64,000 nt of DNA from Metapseudomonas otitidis (lineage in GTDB: Bacteria > Pseudomonadota > Gammaproteobacteria > Pseudomonadales > Pseudomonadaceae), in contig NZ_FOJP01000023.1 of the NCBI RefSeq assembly GCF_900111835.1, positions 34,206-98,205 of the forward strand. Direction: 5' to 3'. The notes beneath the pieces are model-generated. The model did not search any database and was not told the origin of the DNA. It worked only from the letters and a program-made list of their open reading frames with translations. This document shows positions 1 to 9,355 of this stretch, in pieces (positions within the stretch are counted from its first letter, which is position 1; each line of letters begins with the position of its first letter). Made by a program: the position numbers and the translations under genes.

Positions 1-407
1 ATCAGCACGGCGGTGTGCACGCGTGCGGCACCGGCGTGTTTGCAGAAGTCGATGATGGCGGCGAGGGTGTGCCCCTCGTCGAGGATGTCGTCGATGATCA
101 GCACGTCGCGGTCGATGAAGGAGATTTCCGGCTTGGCCTTCCAGAACAGCTCGCCGCCGCTGGTTTCATTGCGGTAGCGGGTGGCGTGCAGGTAGGACAG
201 CTCCAGGGGGAAGGCCAGCTTGGGGAGCAGCTTGCCGGCGAAGATCAGGCCGCCGTTCATCACGCAGAACACCACCGGGTTGCGTTCGGCCAGGTCGACG
301 TTGATCGCGGCGGCGACCTGGTCGATGGCGGCCTCGACTTGGGCATCGGTGAACAGGCAATCGGCTTCGGCCATTACCTGGCGGATGTGGGCGAGATCGA
401 CGGGCAT
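1..407 (-). CDS. hpt: hypoxanthine(-guanine) phosphoribosyltransferase, 3' end cut by window edge
   Basis: Salvages hypoxanthine (and probably guanine) to the nucleotide using PRPP in the cytoplasm. The 135 visible residues begin MPVDLAHIRQ and contain the PRPP-binding loop DVLIIDDILDEG at residues 101-112, with the two acidic residues typical of type I phosphoribosyltransferases. The family is about 185 residues long, so roughly 50 C-terminal residues lie beyond the left edge. It is transcribed away from upp, another salvage enzyme. The start is the ATG at 407. Identification is firm; the exact purine preference is not visible. Confidence 0.93.
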   Translation of the reverse strand, partial: MPVDLAHIRQVMAEADCLFTDAQVEAAIDQVAAAINVDLAERNPVVFCVMNGGLIFAGKLLPKLAFPLELSYLHATRYRNETSGGELFWKAKPEISFIDRDVLIIDDILDEGHTLAAIIDFCKHAGAARVHTAVL

Positions 408-602
408 GGCGAGGGTTCCTCAGGTCGGCTGGTCGGGCCCCGCTTCCGACGGAAGCTGTCCGGGGCGTCAATAAAAAAAGGGCGCAACGTTACCCATCCG
501 CCCTCCTCCCGGCAAGCCCTGCCGGACGAGTGAGCGATGGTGCGCCAAGCGCGCCCGCAGAGGAAGCCCGCGGCCCTGTGACCCATGAGTCATCTCACGA
601 CA

Positions 603-618
603 TGGCACGGGCAATGCT
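603..618 (+). promoter_or_regulatory. sigma54-like -24/-12 promoter upstream of upp
   Basis: TGGCACG-N4-ATGCT lies 45 bases before the upp start. The RpoN consensus is TGGCACG-N4-TTGCW; only one informative base differs, and the invariant GG and GC doublets (604-605 and 616-617) have the correct 12-base offset. The match is read directly from the sequence; use by RpoN is an inference. No enhancer-binding-protein site was identified in the 256-base gap back to hpt. Confidence 0.5.
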
Positions 619-663
619 TTAATCTATCGCGATTTTTTTGCCAGCCCGCCGGAGTGATTCCAC

Positions 664-1302
664 ATGCCCATTCGAGAGATCCGCCACCCGCTGATCCGCC
701 ACAAGATCGGCCTCATGCGCCGCGCCGACATCAGCACCAAGAACTTCCGCGAACTGGCCCAGGAAATCGGCGCCCTGCTCACCTACGAAGCCACCAACGA
801 CCTGCCCCTGGAGAACTACGAGATCCAGGGCTGGGCCGGCCCGGTGCAGGTGGAGAAGATCGCCGGCAAGAAGATCACCGTGGTGCCCATCCTGCGCGCC
901 GGCATCGGCATGCTGGACGGCGTGCTCAGCCTGGTGCCGGGGGCCAAGGTCAGCGCCGTGGGCGTGGCGCGCAACGAGGAAACCCTCGAAGCCCACACCT
1001 ACCTGGAGAAGCTGGCGCCGGAGATCAACGAGCGCCTGGCGCTGATCATCGACCCGATGCTGGCCACCGGCGGCTCCATGGTCGCCACCATCGACCTGCT
1101 CAAGCGTGCCGGCTGCCGGGAAATCCGCGCGATGGTGCTGGTGGCCGCGCCGGAGGGCATCAAGGTGGTCAACGACGCCCACCCGGACGTGATGATCTAC
1201 ACCGCCTCCATCGACCAGAAGCTCAACGAACATGGCTACATCATCCCGGGCCTGGGCGATGCCGGTGACAAGATCTTCGGCACCAAGCAGAAGGACACCT
1301 GA
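664..1302 (+). CDS. upp: uracil phosphoribosyltransferase
   Basis: Converts uracil and PRPP to UMP in pyrimidine salvage. The 212-residue length is normal for Upp. The PRPP-binding segment DPMLATGGS is at residues 130-138, and the C-terminal part contains the GDAGD-type uracil-recognition region ([13 protein letters not shown]). The gene is followed after three bases by the uracil permease, so uptake and conversion are co-transcribed. The ATG start at 664 gives the usual [12 protein letters not shown]-terminus. A sigma54-like promoter element precedes it. Confidence 0.97.
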   Translation: MPIREIRHPLIRHKIGLMRRADISTKNFRELAQEIGALLTYEATNDLPLENYEIQGWAGPVQVEKIAGKKITVVPILRAGIGMLDGVLSLVPGAKVSAVGVARNEETLEAHTYLEKLAPEINERLALIIDPMLATGGSMVATIDLLKRAGCREIRAMVLVAAPEGIKVVNDAHPDVMIYTASIDQKLNEHGYIIPGLGDAGDKIFGTKQKDT

Positions 1303-1305
1303 TCC

Positions 1306-2583
1306 ATGAGCGACGACTACAACGATCCGCTCTGGCGCCAGGTGCTGTCCGGCGCGCAGATGCTCTTCGTGGCCTTCGGCGCCCTGGTGCTGATGCCGCT
1401 GATCACCGGCCTGGACCCGAACGTCGCACTGTTCACCGCCGGCATGGGCACCCTGCTGTTCCAGCTGGTGACCGGGCGCCAGGTGCCGGTGTTCCTGGCA
1501 TCGAGCTTCGCCTTCATCACCCCCATCATCCTCGCCAAGGGCCAGTTCGGCCTGGCCGCGACCATGGGCGGCGTGGTGGCGGCGGGTTTCGTCTACACCT
1601 TCCTGGGCCTGGCGGTGAAGATCAAAGGCACCGGTTTCATCGACCGCCTGCTGCCGCCGGTGGTGATCGGCCCGGTGGTGATCTCCATCGGCCTGGCCAT
1701 GGCCCCCATCGCCGCCAACATGGCCATGGGCAAGGGCGGTGACGGCACCCAGCTGATCCCCTACGGCACCGCCATGTGGATCTCCATGCCGGCCCTGCTC
1801 ACCACGCTGATCGTCGCGGTCTTCGGCAAGGGCATCTTCCGCCTGGTGCCGATCATCGCCGGCGTGCTGGTGGGCTTCGTCCTGTCCTTCTGGTTCGGCG
1901 TGGTGGACACCGCCAAGATCGCGGCGGCGCCCTGGCTGGAGCTGCCCAACTTCGTCGCCCCCGAGTTCAACTGGCAGGCCATCCTGTTCATCGTCCCGGT
2001 GGCCCTGGCCCCGGCGATCGAGCACATCGGCGGCGTCATCGCCGTGGGCAGCGTGACCGGCAAGAACTACCTGAAGACCCCGGGCCTGCACCGCACCCTG
2101 CTGGGCGACGGCCTGGCCACCTCGGCCGCCGGCCTGTTCGGCGGCCCGCCCAACACCACCTACGCGGAAGTGACCGGCGCGGTGATGCTGACCAAGAACT
2201 ACAACCCGAAGATCATGACCTGGGCGGCGGTGTTCGCCATCGGCCTGGCCTTCATCGGCAAGTTCGGCGCCATCCTGCAGAGCATCCCGGTGCCGGTCAT
2301 GGGCGGCATCCTCTGCCTGCTGTTCGGCTCTATCGCCGCCGTGGGCCTGAACACCATGATCCGCCACCAGGTGGACCTGGCCGAGGCGCGCAACCTGGTG
2401 ATCGTCTCCGTCACCCTGGTGTTCGGCATCGGCGGCATGCTGGTGGGCACCGGTACCGGCCAGGACGACTTCGGCCTCAAGGGCATCGCCCTCTGCGCCA
2501 TCGTCGCCATCGCCCTCAACCTGATCCTGCCCGGTCACCAGACCTGGAAGCACAAGGCTGCGGACGACACACCGGACATCTGA
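1306..2583 (+). CDS. uraA: uracil permease (NCS2 / xanthine-uracil transporter family)
   Basis: Inner-membrane proton symporter for uracil, 425 residues, with the many hydrophobic segments of the NCS2 fold. The substrate-site helix region PAIEHIGGVIAVG, which carries the conserved glutamate, and the later GGPPNTTYAEVTG segment with the second family signature are both visible. The gene starts three bases after the upp stop, giving a two-gene salvage operon that ends in a strong intrinsic terminator. Uracil specificity is inferred from family and partner gene. Confidence 0.93.
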   Translation: MSDDYNDPLWRQVLSGAQMLFVAFGALVLMPLITGLDPNVALFTAGMGTLLFQLVTGRQVPVFLASSFAFITPIILAKGQFGLAATMGGVVAAGFVYTFLGLAVKIKGTGFIDRLLPPVVIGPVVISIGLAMAPIAANMAMGKGGDGTQLIPYGTAMWISMPALLTTLIVAVFGKGIFRLVPIIAGVLVGFVLSFWFGVVDTAKIAAAPWLELPNFVAPEFNWQAILFIVPVALAPAIEHIGGVIAVGSVTGKNYLKTPGLHRTLLGDGLATSAAGLFGGPPNTTYAEVTGAVMLTKNYNPKIMTWAAVFAIGLAFIGKFGAILQSIPVPVMGGILCLLFGSIAAVGLNTMIRHQVDLAEARNLVIVSVTLVFGIGGMLVGTGTGQDDFGLKGIALCAIVAIALNLILPGHQTWKHKAADDTPDI

Positions 2584-2590
2584 GTCCTGC

Positions 2591-2630
2591 CCCAATAAAG
2601 AGCCCCGCCATCGCGGGGCTCTTTATTGGG
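2591..2630 (+). terminator. rho-independent terminator after uraA
   Basis: Perfect 18-bp inverted repeat (CCCAATAAAGAGCCCCGC / CATC loop / complement), with the A/T-rich outer arm giving a U-tract on the plus-strand transcript. It starts eight bases after the uraA stop and is symmetric, so it may also stop readthrough from the MFS gene on the other strand. Confidence 0.9.
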
Positions 2631-2705
2631 GGCTCGTGCAACACCACACGGGCCAACCGACAACGCGCAGGGTGGGCTTCAGCTCACCATTCCCCCCTCC
2701 CCGGA

Positions 2706-4064
2706 TCAGGCATCCGCCAGCTTCACCGCCGGCATCACGCTGGGCGCCACCCATTGCTTCAGCCGCTCGACACTCTCCCGATACGGCTTGAGGCCCATCC
2801 ACAGCAACACCACGGAGCTGCCCACCGCCAGGGTGGTGACGATCAGCAGCGACCAGCGCAGGGCCAGGTCATCGGCGAAGATGAAGTCGGTGACCAACGC
2901 CACCGCCGTGGGGCCGAGCCCGAGACCGATGAGGGTGATGACGAACAGGTAGATGGCCGAAGCCTGGCCGCGCATGGTGTTGGGCATGATCTCCTGGATC
3001 GCGGCCGGCGCCACGCCGAAGGGCATGCTCAGGCAGAACACCGTCGGCGCCATCACCACGGTCACCCAGGCGGCATCGTCGAGGAGCGGGAACAGGATCA
3101 CCAGCGGCAGCGCCCCCAGGGCGGCGAGCAGGCCGACGCGCATGTTGGCGTCGCTGCGGCCGCGCTTGGCCATCCAGTCCGCCAGGCGCCCGCCGAACAC
3201 CACGCCCAGGCAGCCGAACACCGCCACCAGGGAGCCGTAGACGACGCCGACGTGCCCGGCATCCCAGCCGTGGGTGCGGATGTAGTAGGTGGGAATCCAG
3301 GCCGCGCTGCCGTAGCCGGCGAAGGACAACCCGGCGAAGCCGAGGTTGTGGCACAGCACCGTGCGGCGGTTGCTGCGCAGGTAGCGGCCGACTTCCGACA
3401 ACGGCACCGCGACGCCGGAGCCGACGCCCCGCCGCTCGGGCTCGCGCACCGCCAGCATCAACAAGGTGAACAGCACCCCGGCGGCGCCGAGGATGAGGAA
3501 GATCAGCTGCCAGGGCCGCACGTCCCCCAGCAGCGGCAGGTGCACGTCGCCCTGGGCCGAGGCGAACTTGATCACCAGCCCGCCCACCAGGAACGCCAGC
3601 CCAGAACCCAGGTACACCCCCATGGAATAGACGCTGATGGCGGTGGCACGGCGCTCCCGGGGGAAGCTGTCGGCGATCAGCGAATAGGCCGCCGGCGACA
3701 GGGCTGCCTCGCCGACGCCCACGCCGATGCGGCAGACGAGGAACTGCCAGTAGAGCTTGGCCAGCCCGCAGGCGGCGGTGGCGGCGCTCCAGAACAGCAC
3801 GCCGATGGCGATCAGCCCGCGTCGGCTGCGGGTATCGGCCAGGCGCCCGAGGGGGATGCCGCACACGGTGTAGAACAGCGCGAAGGACAGCCCCATGAGC
3901 AGGCTCATCTGGGTGTCGCTGATGACCAGGTCGCGGCGGATGGGGCCCACCAGCAGGTTGAGGATCTGCCGGTCGATGAACGACAGCACGTACGCCACCA
4001 TCAGGATGGCGACGGTGGTCCAGGCTCGCAGGCCCGAGGGATAGCCGTTGTTGTTGTTCTGCAT
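2706..4064 (-). CDS. MFS transporter, spinster-like
   Basis: A 452-residue twelve-helix major facilitator. The first helix has the SFIDRQILNLL motif typical of spinster-like and aromatic-acid-type MFS proteins; the loop 2-3 signature GIPLGRLADTRSRR and the later GRLADWMAKRG repeat are present. The substrate cannot be read from the sequence. The N-terminus MQNNNNGYPSG is short and polar. The gene stands alone between the uraA terminator and hemH, and the 126-base gap from hemH suggests its own promoter. Confidence 0.85.
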   Translation of the reverse strand: MQNNNNGYPSGLRAWTTVAILMVAYVLSFIDRQILNLLVGPIRRDLVISDTQMSLLMGLSFALFYTVCGIPLGRLADTRSRRGLIAIGVLFWSAATAACGLAKLYWQFLVCRIGVGVGEAALSPAAYSLIADSFPRERRATAISVYSMGVYLGSGLAFLVGGLVIKFASAQGDVHLPLLGDVRPWQLIFLILGAAGVLFTLLMLAVREPERRGVGSGVAVPLSEVGRYLRSNRRTVLCHNLGFAGLSFAGYGSAAWIPTYYIRTHGWDAGHVGVVYGSLVAVFGCLGVVFGGRLADWMAKRGRSDANMRVGLLAALGALPLVILFPLLDDAAWVTVVMAPTVFCLSMPFGVAPAAIQEIMPNTMRGQASAIYLFVITLIGLGLGPTAVALVTDFIFADDLALRWSLLIVTTLAVGSSVVLLWMGLKPYRESVERLKQWVAPSVMPAVKLADA

Positions 4065-4190
4065 GGGCTCTCCTCGGCGCCGCCGGTGCGGCGCACGACG
4101 GGTGGAAGGAGCGCCCAGCTTAGGTGCAGGCGGGATGAGGCAGCGGCCTTATAGGCCAGGCGAATGCCCGGGCTGCCCCCGGGCTGATGC

Positions 4191-5216
4191 TCAGAGCAGG
4201 CGCTGGGCCTTGCCGGAAAGACTGGCCAGGGCCTGGGCCCATTGCGGGTGGTCGTTCATGCAGGGCACCAGCACCAGGTCCTCGCCGCCGGCGGCGATGA
4301 ACTGCTCGCGCCCACGGTCGCCGATCTCTTCCAGGGTCTCGATGCAGTCGGCGACAAAGGCCGGGCACATCACCAGCAGTTTCTTCACCCCCTGGGCCGC
4401 CAGTTCGTCGAGGCGGCTTTCGGTGTAGGGCTCGATCCACTTGGCGCGACCCAGGCGCGACTGGAAGGACACCGACCACTGCCCCGGCTGCAGCCCCATG
4501 CGCGCGGCGAAGCCTTCGCTGGTGCGGTAGCACTGGGCGCGGTAGCAGCGGGCGAGCACCTGGCCCTCGGCGCGCTGGCAGCAGTCCGCGCCCTTCAGGC
4601 AGTGGCTGCCGCTGGTGTCGGCCTTGTGCAGGTGACGCTCGGGCAGCCCGTGGTAGCTCATCAGCAGGTGGTCGAAACCCTGCTCCAGGTGCGGGCGGGC
4701 ACTGGCCACCAGGGCGTCGAGGTACTCGGGCTGGTCATAGAAGGGGTCGAGCACCTGCACCTGGAGCTTGAGGCCATGGGCCGCGATGACCCGGCGCGTC
4801 TCCTGCTCGACGGTGGTGGTGGTGCTGTCGGCGAACTGCGGGTACAGCGGCGCCAGCGTCACGCGCTTCACGCCCTGGCGCACCAGCTCCTGCAGGGTGT
4901 TCTCGATGGAGGGCTCGCCGTAGCGCATCGCCAGGGCCACCGGCCCGTGGGGCCAGAACGGCCGGGTGGCCTCTTGCAGGCGGCGGCTGAGGGTCACCAG
5001 TGGCGAGCCCTCGGGCCACCAGATGGAGGCGTAGGCATGGGCCGACTGCGCCGGCCGCTTGATCAGGATCAGCGACACCAGCAGGCGGCGCAGCGGCCAG
5101 GGCAGGTCGATGACGTAGGGGTCCATGAGGAACTGGTTGAGGTAGCGGCGCACGTCCTCCACCGAGGTGGACGACGGCGAACCCAGGTTCACCAGCAGCA
5201 GCGCGTGATCGGTCAT
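4191..5216 (-). CDS. hemH: ferrochelatase
   Basis: Inserts ferrous iron into protoporphyrin IX, the last step of heme synthesis. 341 residues, the usual length. The catalytic histidine is in SYHGLPERH (His189), and the conserved acidic motif is CIETLEEI (Glu293). Several cysteines occur between residues 206 and 229; from sequence alone a metal cluster cannot be claimed. The ATG overlaps the stop of the upstream TIGR01777 gene by four bases (ATGA), so the two are translationally coupled. Confidence 0.95.
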   Translation of the reverse strand: MTDHALLLVNLGSPSSTSVEDVRRYLNQFLMDPYVIDLPWPLRRLLVSLILIKRPAQSAHAYASIWWPEGSPLVTLSRRLQEATRPFWPHGPVALAMRYGEPSIENTLQELVRQGVKRVTLAPLYPQFADSTTTTVEQETRRVIAAHGLKLQVQVLDPFYDQPEYLDALVASARPHLEQGFDHLLMSYHGLPERHLHKADTSGSHCLKGADCCQRAEGQVLARCYRAQCYRTSEGFAARMGLQPGQWSVSFQSRLGRAKWIEPYTESRLDELAAQGVKKLLVMCPAFVADCIETLEEIGDRGREQFIAAGGEDLVLVPCMNDHPQWAQALASLSGKAQRLL

Positions 5217-6127
5217 GGAACATCCTTCTTGGGCCCGACCAGGTCAGCCAGCGCCCGGTCGAGGTCGTTGAAACGAAAGGTGAAGCCGGCCTCCAGCAAT
5301 CGGCTGGGCAGGGCCCGCTGGCCGCCGATCATCAGGATCGACATTTCCCCCAGCAGAAGCCGCAGCACCGCGGCCGGCGTCGGCAGCCAGACCGGCCGCC
5401 CGAGGGCACGGCCCAGGCTGCGGGCGAAGTCGGCGTTGCGGGCCGGCTGCGGCGCGCACGCATTATAGGGACCGCTCGCGCCGTCCAGCCGCAAAAGAAA
5501 ATCCATCGCGGCGATTTGATCTTCCAGATGAATCCACGGCCACCACTGGCGTCCGCTGCCCATGGTGCCGCCGAGGCCGAAGCGGAACTGCGGCAGCAGG
5601 CGCGACAAAAAGCCGCCACGGGGCGACATCACCAGGCCGATGCGCAGCAGCACCACGCGGATGCCCAGGGCTTCGGCGTCACGGGCGGCGTCTTCCCAGG
5701 CCTGGCACAGCTCGCTGGCGAAATCGCCTTGTCCGGGCGGGGCGTCCTCGCGCAGCTCACGCTCACCGCCGTCGCCGTACCAGCCCACCGCCGAGCCGTT
5801 GAGCAGCAGCGCCGGGCGCTGGCTGCGGGTACCCAGCCAGGCCACCAGGCGCTCGGTCAGCGCCACGCGGCTGGCCAGCAGGCTGGCCTTGCGGGCACGA
5901 GTCCAGGGGCGGTCGGCAACGGGTTGGCCGGCAAGGTTCACCACCGCGTCCAGCGGGCCGTCCCCGTAGTCTTCCAGCCGGGCGATGCCACGCACCGAAG
6001 CGGTGCACAGGCGCGGTACATCCTGGGGCCGACGGCTCAAGACCGTCAGTTGGTGGCCTTCGGCAACCCAGCGCCGGCACAGGGCGCTTCCAATAAGCCC
6101 AGTACCGCCGGTCAGCAATATGTGCAT
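5213..6127 (-). CDS. TIGR01777 family NAD(P)-binding epimerase-like protein
   Basis: A 304-residue SDR-type protein with the nucleotide-binding motif [13 protein letters not shown] at the N-terminus and a C-terminal DUF1731-like region (residues about 245-300). Members are called cell division inhibitor SulA-like or YfcH in databases; the substrate is unknown. The start at 6127 is chosen because AGGAGG lies at ideal spacing upstream and the protein then begins directly at the beta-strand [10 protein letters not shown]; an in-frame start 24 bases upstream adds residues with no family support. It is coupled to hemH by a four-base overlap. Confidence 0.88.
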   Translation of the reverse strand: MHILLTGGTGLIGSALCRRWVAEGHQLTVLSRRPQDVPRLCTASVRGIARLEDYGDGPLDAVVNLAGQPVADRPWTRARKASLLASRVALTERLVAWLGTRSQRPALLLNGSAVGWYGDGGERELREDAPPGQGDFASELCQAWEDAARDAEALGIRVVLLRIGLVMSPRGGFLSRLLPQFRFGLGGTMGSGRQWWPWIHLEDQIAAMDFLLRLDGASGPYNACAPQPARNADFARSLGRALGRPVWLPTPAAVLRLLLGEMSILMIGGQRALPSRLLEAGFTFRFNDLDRALADLVGPKKDVP

Positions 6128-6248
6128 GGCATCCTCCTCGCATGGCACCAACTGGAAATATCGCCCTAGTCTGAATCATGACGGGGCACAGGTTGGCTCC
6201 ATCACGGTCACACCCCTTGAAGGCATCGCGATTGGAACCGATCATCCC

Positions 6249-6272
6249 TGTACAATTCAAGCAATCTGTACA
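6249..6272 (+). promoter_or_regulatory. PplR/LitR-type operator, TGTACA-N12-TGTACA (box 1)
   Basis: Two exact TGTACA half-sites at 6249-6254 and 6267-6272 separated by 12 bases. This fits the binding sequence I recall for P. putida PplR1, T(G/A)TACA-N12-TGTA(C/T)A, a LitR-family light regulator. It lies 50 bases before the flavoprotein gene at 6322 and in the shared upstream region of the divergent TIGR01777 gene. Two more copies precede the photolyase operon. Confidence 0.75.
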
Positions 6273-6318
6273 GGTTTGTCAGCCCGACCTGCAGTCACGC
6301 ACAAAGGTATCGAGGTAG

Positions 6319-7305
<987 letters not shown>

Positions 7306-7354
7306 CGGTCGCGCACCGTCCCACCGGCGACCCCGGACAGGTCGCCGGGAAAGT

Positions 7355-7428
7355 TGTACAAGGCTATTGATTTGTACAACGGCACGCCTATGATGAACAC
7401 AGGTTGTACAAACCACAGAACCTGTACA
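7355..7428 (+). promoter_or_regulatory. promoter with two PplR/LitR-type operators (boxes 2 and 3)
   Basis: Box 2 has TGTACA at 7355-7360 and 7373-7378; box 3 has TGTACA at 7405-7410 and 7423-7428; both have 12-base spacing. A sigma70-like promoter fits between them: TTGATT at 7367-7372 and TATGAT at 7389-7394 with a 16-base spacer. Box 2 therefore overlaps the -35 region and box 3 lies just after the -10, an arrangement suited to repression by the MerR protein encoded in the operon. Confidence 0.75.
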
Positions 7429-7447
7429 AGTTCATCCGAGGCACCGC

Positions 7448-8410
7448 ATGTCCAGCGCCCCCACCGCCCAGCCCCCCAAGATCGGCATCAGCGCCTGCCT
7501 GATGGGCGAGGAAGTCCGCTTCAATGGCGGGCACAAGGAATCCCGCCTGTGCAGCCAGTTCCTCGCCCGCCACCTGGAATTCGTCCGCGTCTGCCCGGAG
7601 GTCGGCATCGGCCTCGGCACGCCGCGCCCGACCCTGCGCCTGGTAGGCGACCCCGCCGCCCCGCGCGCCGTGGGCAGCCGCGACGAGCGTGACGTCAGCG
7701 ATGCCCTGCGCGACTACGGCCGGCAGACCGCCGAGCGCCTGGACGACCTGGACGGCTTCATCTTCATGCAGAAGTCGCCCTCCTGCGGCCTCTACCGGGT
7801 CAAGGTCTACCAGGACAACGGCTACCCCGCCGAAGGCGGCGGGCGCGGTCTGTTCGCCGAGACCTTCTGCGCCGCCCGCCCTGACCTGCCGGTGGAGGAA
7901 GAAGGCCGCCTGTGCGACCCGGTGCTGCGGGAGAACTTCCTCACCCGCGTCTACGCCCACGCCGAATGGCGCGCCCTGCAGGCCGAGGGGCTGACCCGGC
8001 GCGGCATCCTCGAATTCCACGCCCGCTACAAGTACCAGCTGATGGCCAGCGACCCCGCGCGCTACCGCGCCCTGGGGCGGATGCTCGGCGGCATCGGCGA
8101 ACACCACCCCGAGGAACTGGCGCCGCGCTACTTCAGCGAGCTGATGAAGGGCCTCAGCCGCTGCGCCACCCGGGGCACCCACAGCAACGTCCTGCAGCAC
8201 CTGTCGGGTTACCTGAAGGACGCCCTGTCCCGCGAGGAGAAGGCCGAAATGCAGGCCCTGATCGACAAGTACCGAGCCGGCATCGTGCCGCTGGTGGTGC
8301 CCATGACCCTGCTCAAGCACCACTTCGCCCGCCACCCGCACCCCTACATCGCGCAGCAGGCCTACCTGCAACCGCATCCCGAAGACCTCAGCCTGCGCAA
8401 CGCCATCTGA
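7448..8410 (+). CDS. DUF523 (TudS-like) and DUF1722 (YbgA-like) fusion protein
   Basis: A 320-residue two-domain protein. The N-terminal DUF523 domain (about residues 10-155) keeps three cysteines in conserved settings: SACL (Cys17), VCPE (Cys49) and SPSCG (Cys113). In the DUF523 enzyme TudS three cysteines hold a [4Fe-4S] cluster used for thiouracil desulfuration, so an iron-sulfur cluster is likely here. The C-terminal part (about 195-310) is DUF1722/YbgA-like and of unknown function. It is the first gene of the photolyase operon, with two light-regulator operators upstream, and ends two bases before the merR start. The activity is inferred by family only. Confidence 0.85.
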   Translation: MSSAPTAQPPKIGISACLMGEEVRFNGGHKESRLCSQFLARHLEFVRVCPEVGIGLGTPRPTLRLVGDPAAPRAVGSRDERDVSDALRDYGRQTAERLDDLDGFIFMQKSPSCGLYRVKVYQDNGYPAEGGGRGLFAETFCAARPDLPVEEEGRLCDPVLRENFLTRVYAHAEWRALQAEGLTRRGILEFHARYKYQLMASDPARYRALGRMLGGIGEHHPEELAPRYFSELMKGLSRCATRGTHSNVLQHLSGYLKDALSREEKAEMQALIDKYRAGIVPLVVPMTLLKHHFARHPHPYIAQQAYLQPHPEDLSLRNAI

Positions 8411-8412
8411 CC

Positions 8413-9348
8413 ATGGACGAACAGGACGACATCCCCCTCGACGCCGAGTGCCAGGCAGCCCTGGAACGCGGCCTGCTGCCGATTCGCGACGTATCGCGGC
8501 TCACCGGCGTCAACGCCGTGACCCTGCGCGCCTGGGAACGGCGCTACGGCCTGGTGCTGCCCCACCGCACCGCCAAGGGCCACCGCCTCTACGACGCCGG
8601 GCACCTGGCGCGCATCCGCGCCGTGCTCGCCTGGCTGGACCGCGGCGTGCCGGTCAGCCAGGTCAAGGCGCTGCTGCGCGGCGGCCAGAGCCCGGACATC
8701 GACATCACCTCCCAGTGGGACGAACAGCGCGCCAAGCTGCTGGAAGCCATCGACGCCCTCGCCGACCGGCGCCTGGACGAGCGCTTCAATGCCGCCCTGT
8801 CGCTCTACCCGCCCCACACCCTGTGCCAGCAGCTGCTGCTGCCCCTGCTCACCCAGCTGGAAAGCCGCTGGCGCGACCAGTACGGCGCACGGCTGGAGCG
8901 GGTCTTCTTCAATGCCTGGCTGCGCAGCAAGCTGGGCACCCGCATCCACCACAACAACCGCCAGAACAGCGGCGCGCCGCTGCTGCTGATCAACCCCTGC
9001 GAGCAGCCGATGAACCCCGGCCTCTGGCTCACCGCCTGGCTGGCGAGCAACACCGGCTGCCCGGTGGAGGTGCTGGAGTGGCCGGTGCCGGTGGCCGAGC
9101 TGCCCCTGGCCCTGGCCCGCATGGAGCCCCGCGCCCTGGCCTTCCACGCCGACCACGCGTTGAACGGGCAGCTGCCGCGCCTGCTGATGGGCCACGCCTG
9201 CCCGGTGCTGCTCAGCGGCGCCGCCGTGCGCATCCACCGCGAAGCGCTGGCACCGCTGGAACACGACCATCCCGACATCCACCTGGCCGACGACCCGGTC
9301 GCGGCCCTGAACACCCTGTACGGGCTCGGCCTGCTGGCCGGCTCCTGA
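8413..9348 (+). CDS. MerR-family regulator, class II LitR/PplR type
   Basis: 311 residues. An N-terminal winged helix (IRDVSRLTGVNAVTLRAWERRYGL, then HRLYDAGHLARI) is followed by a helical bundle and an alpha/beta C-terminal domain, the LitR/CarH layout. The cobalamin signatures of CarH are lost: the W-x9-EH motif reads WRDQYGARLER and no DxHxxG loop is present. It thus resembles the B12-independent class II LitR proteins of P. putida, which act with a LOV photoreceptor. No LOV gene is in the window. It probably regulates its own operon through the upstream TGTACA boxes. Confidence 0.82.
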   Translation: MDEQDDIPLDAECQAALERGLLPIRDVSRLTGVNAVTLRAWERRYGLVLPHRTAKGHRLYDAGHLARIRAVLAWLDRGVPVSQVKALLRGGQSPDIDITSQWDEQRAKLLEAIDALADRRLDERFNAALSLYPPHTLCQQLLLPLLTQLESRWRDQYGARLERVFFNAWLRSKLGTRIHHNNRQNSGAPLLLINPCEQPMNPGLWLTAWLASNTGCPVEVLEWPVPVAELPLALARMEPRALAFHADHALNGQLPRLLMGHACPVLLSGAAVRIHREALAPLEHDHPDIHLADDPVAALNTLYGLGLLAGS

Positions 9349-9355
9349 GGTTCCC

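Noticed and set aside
619..2595. 658-codon minus-strand frame opposite upp-uraA
   Set aside because: Low-complexity His/Gly/Asp-rich shadow with no start context; upp and uraA on the plus strand are unmistakable.
1776..4154. 792-codon plus-strand frame across uraA, its terminator and the MFS gene
   Set aside because: It crosses a strong terminator and two real genes in other frames; Arg/Pro/His-rich shadow.
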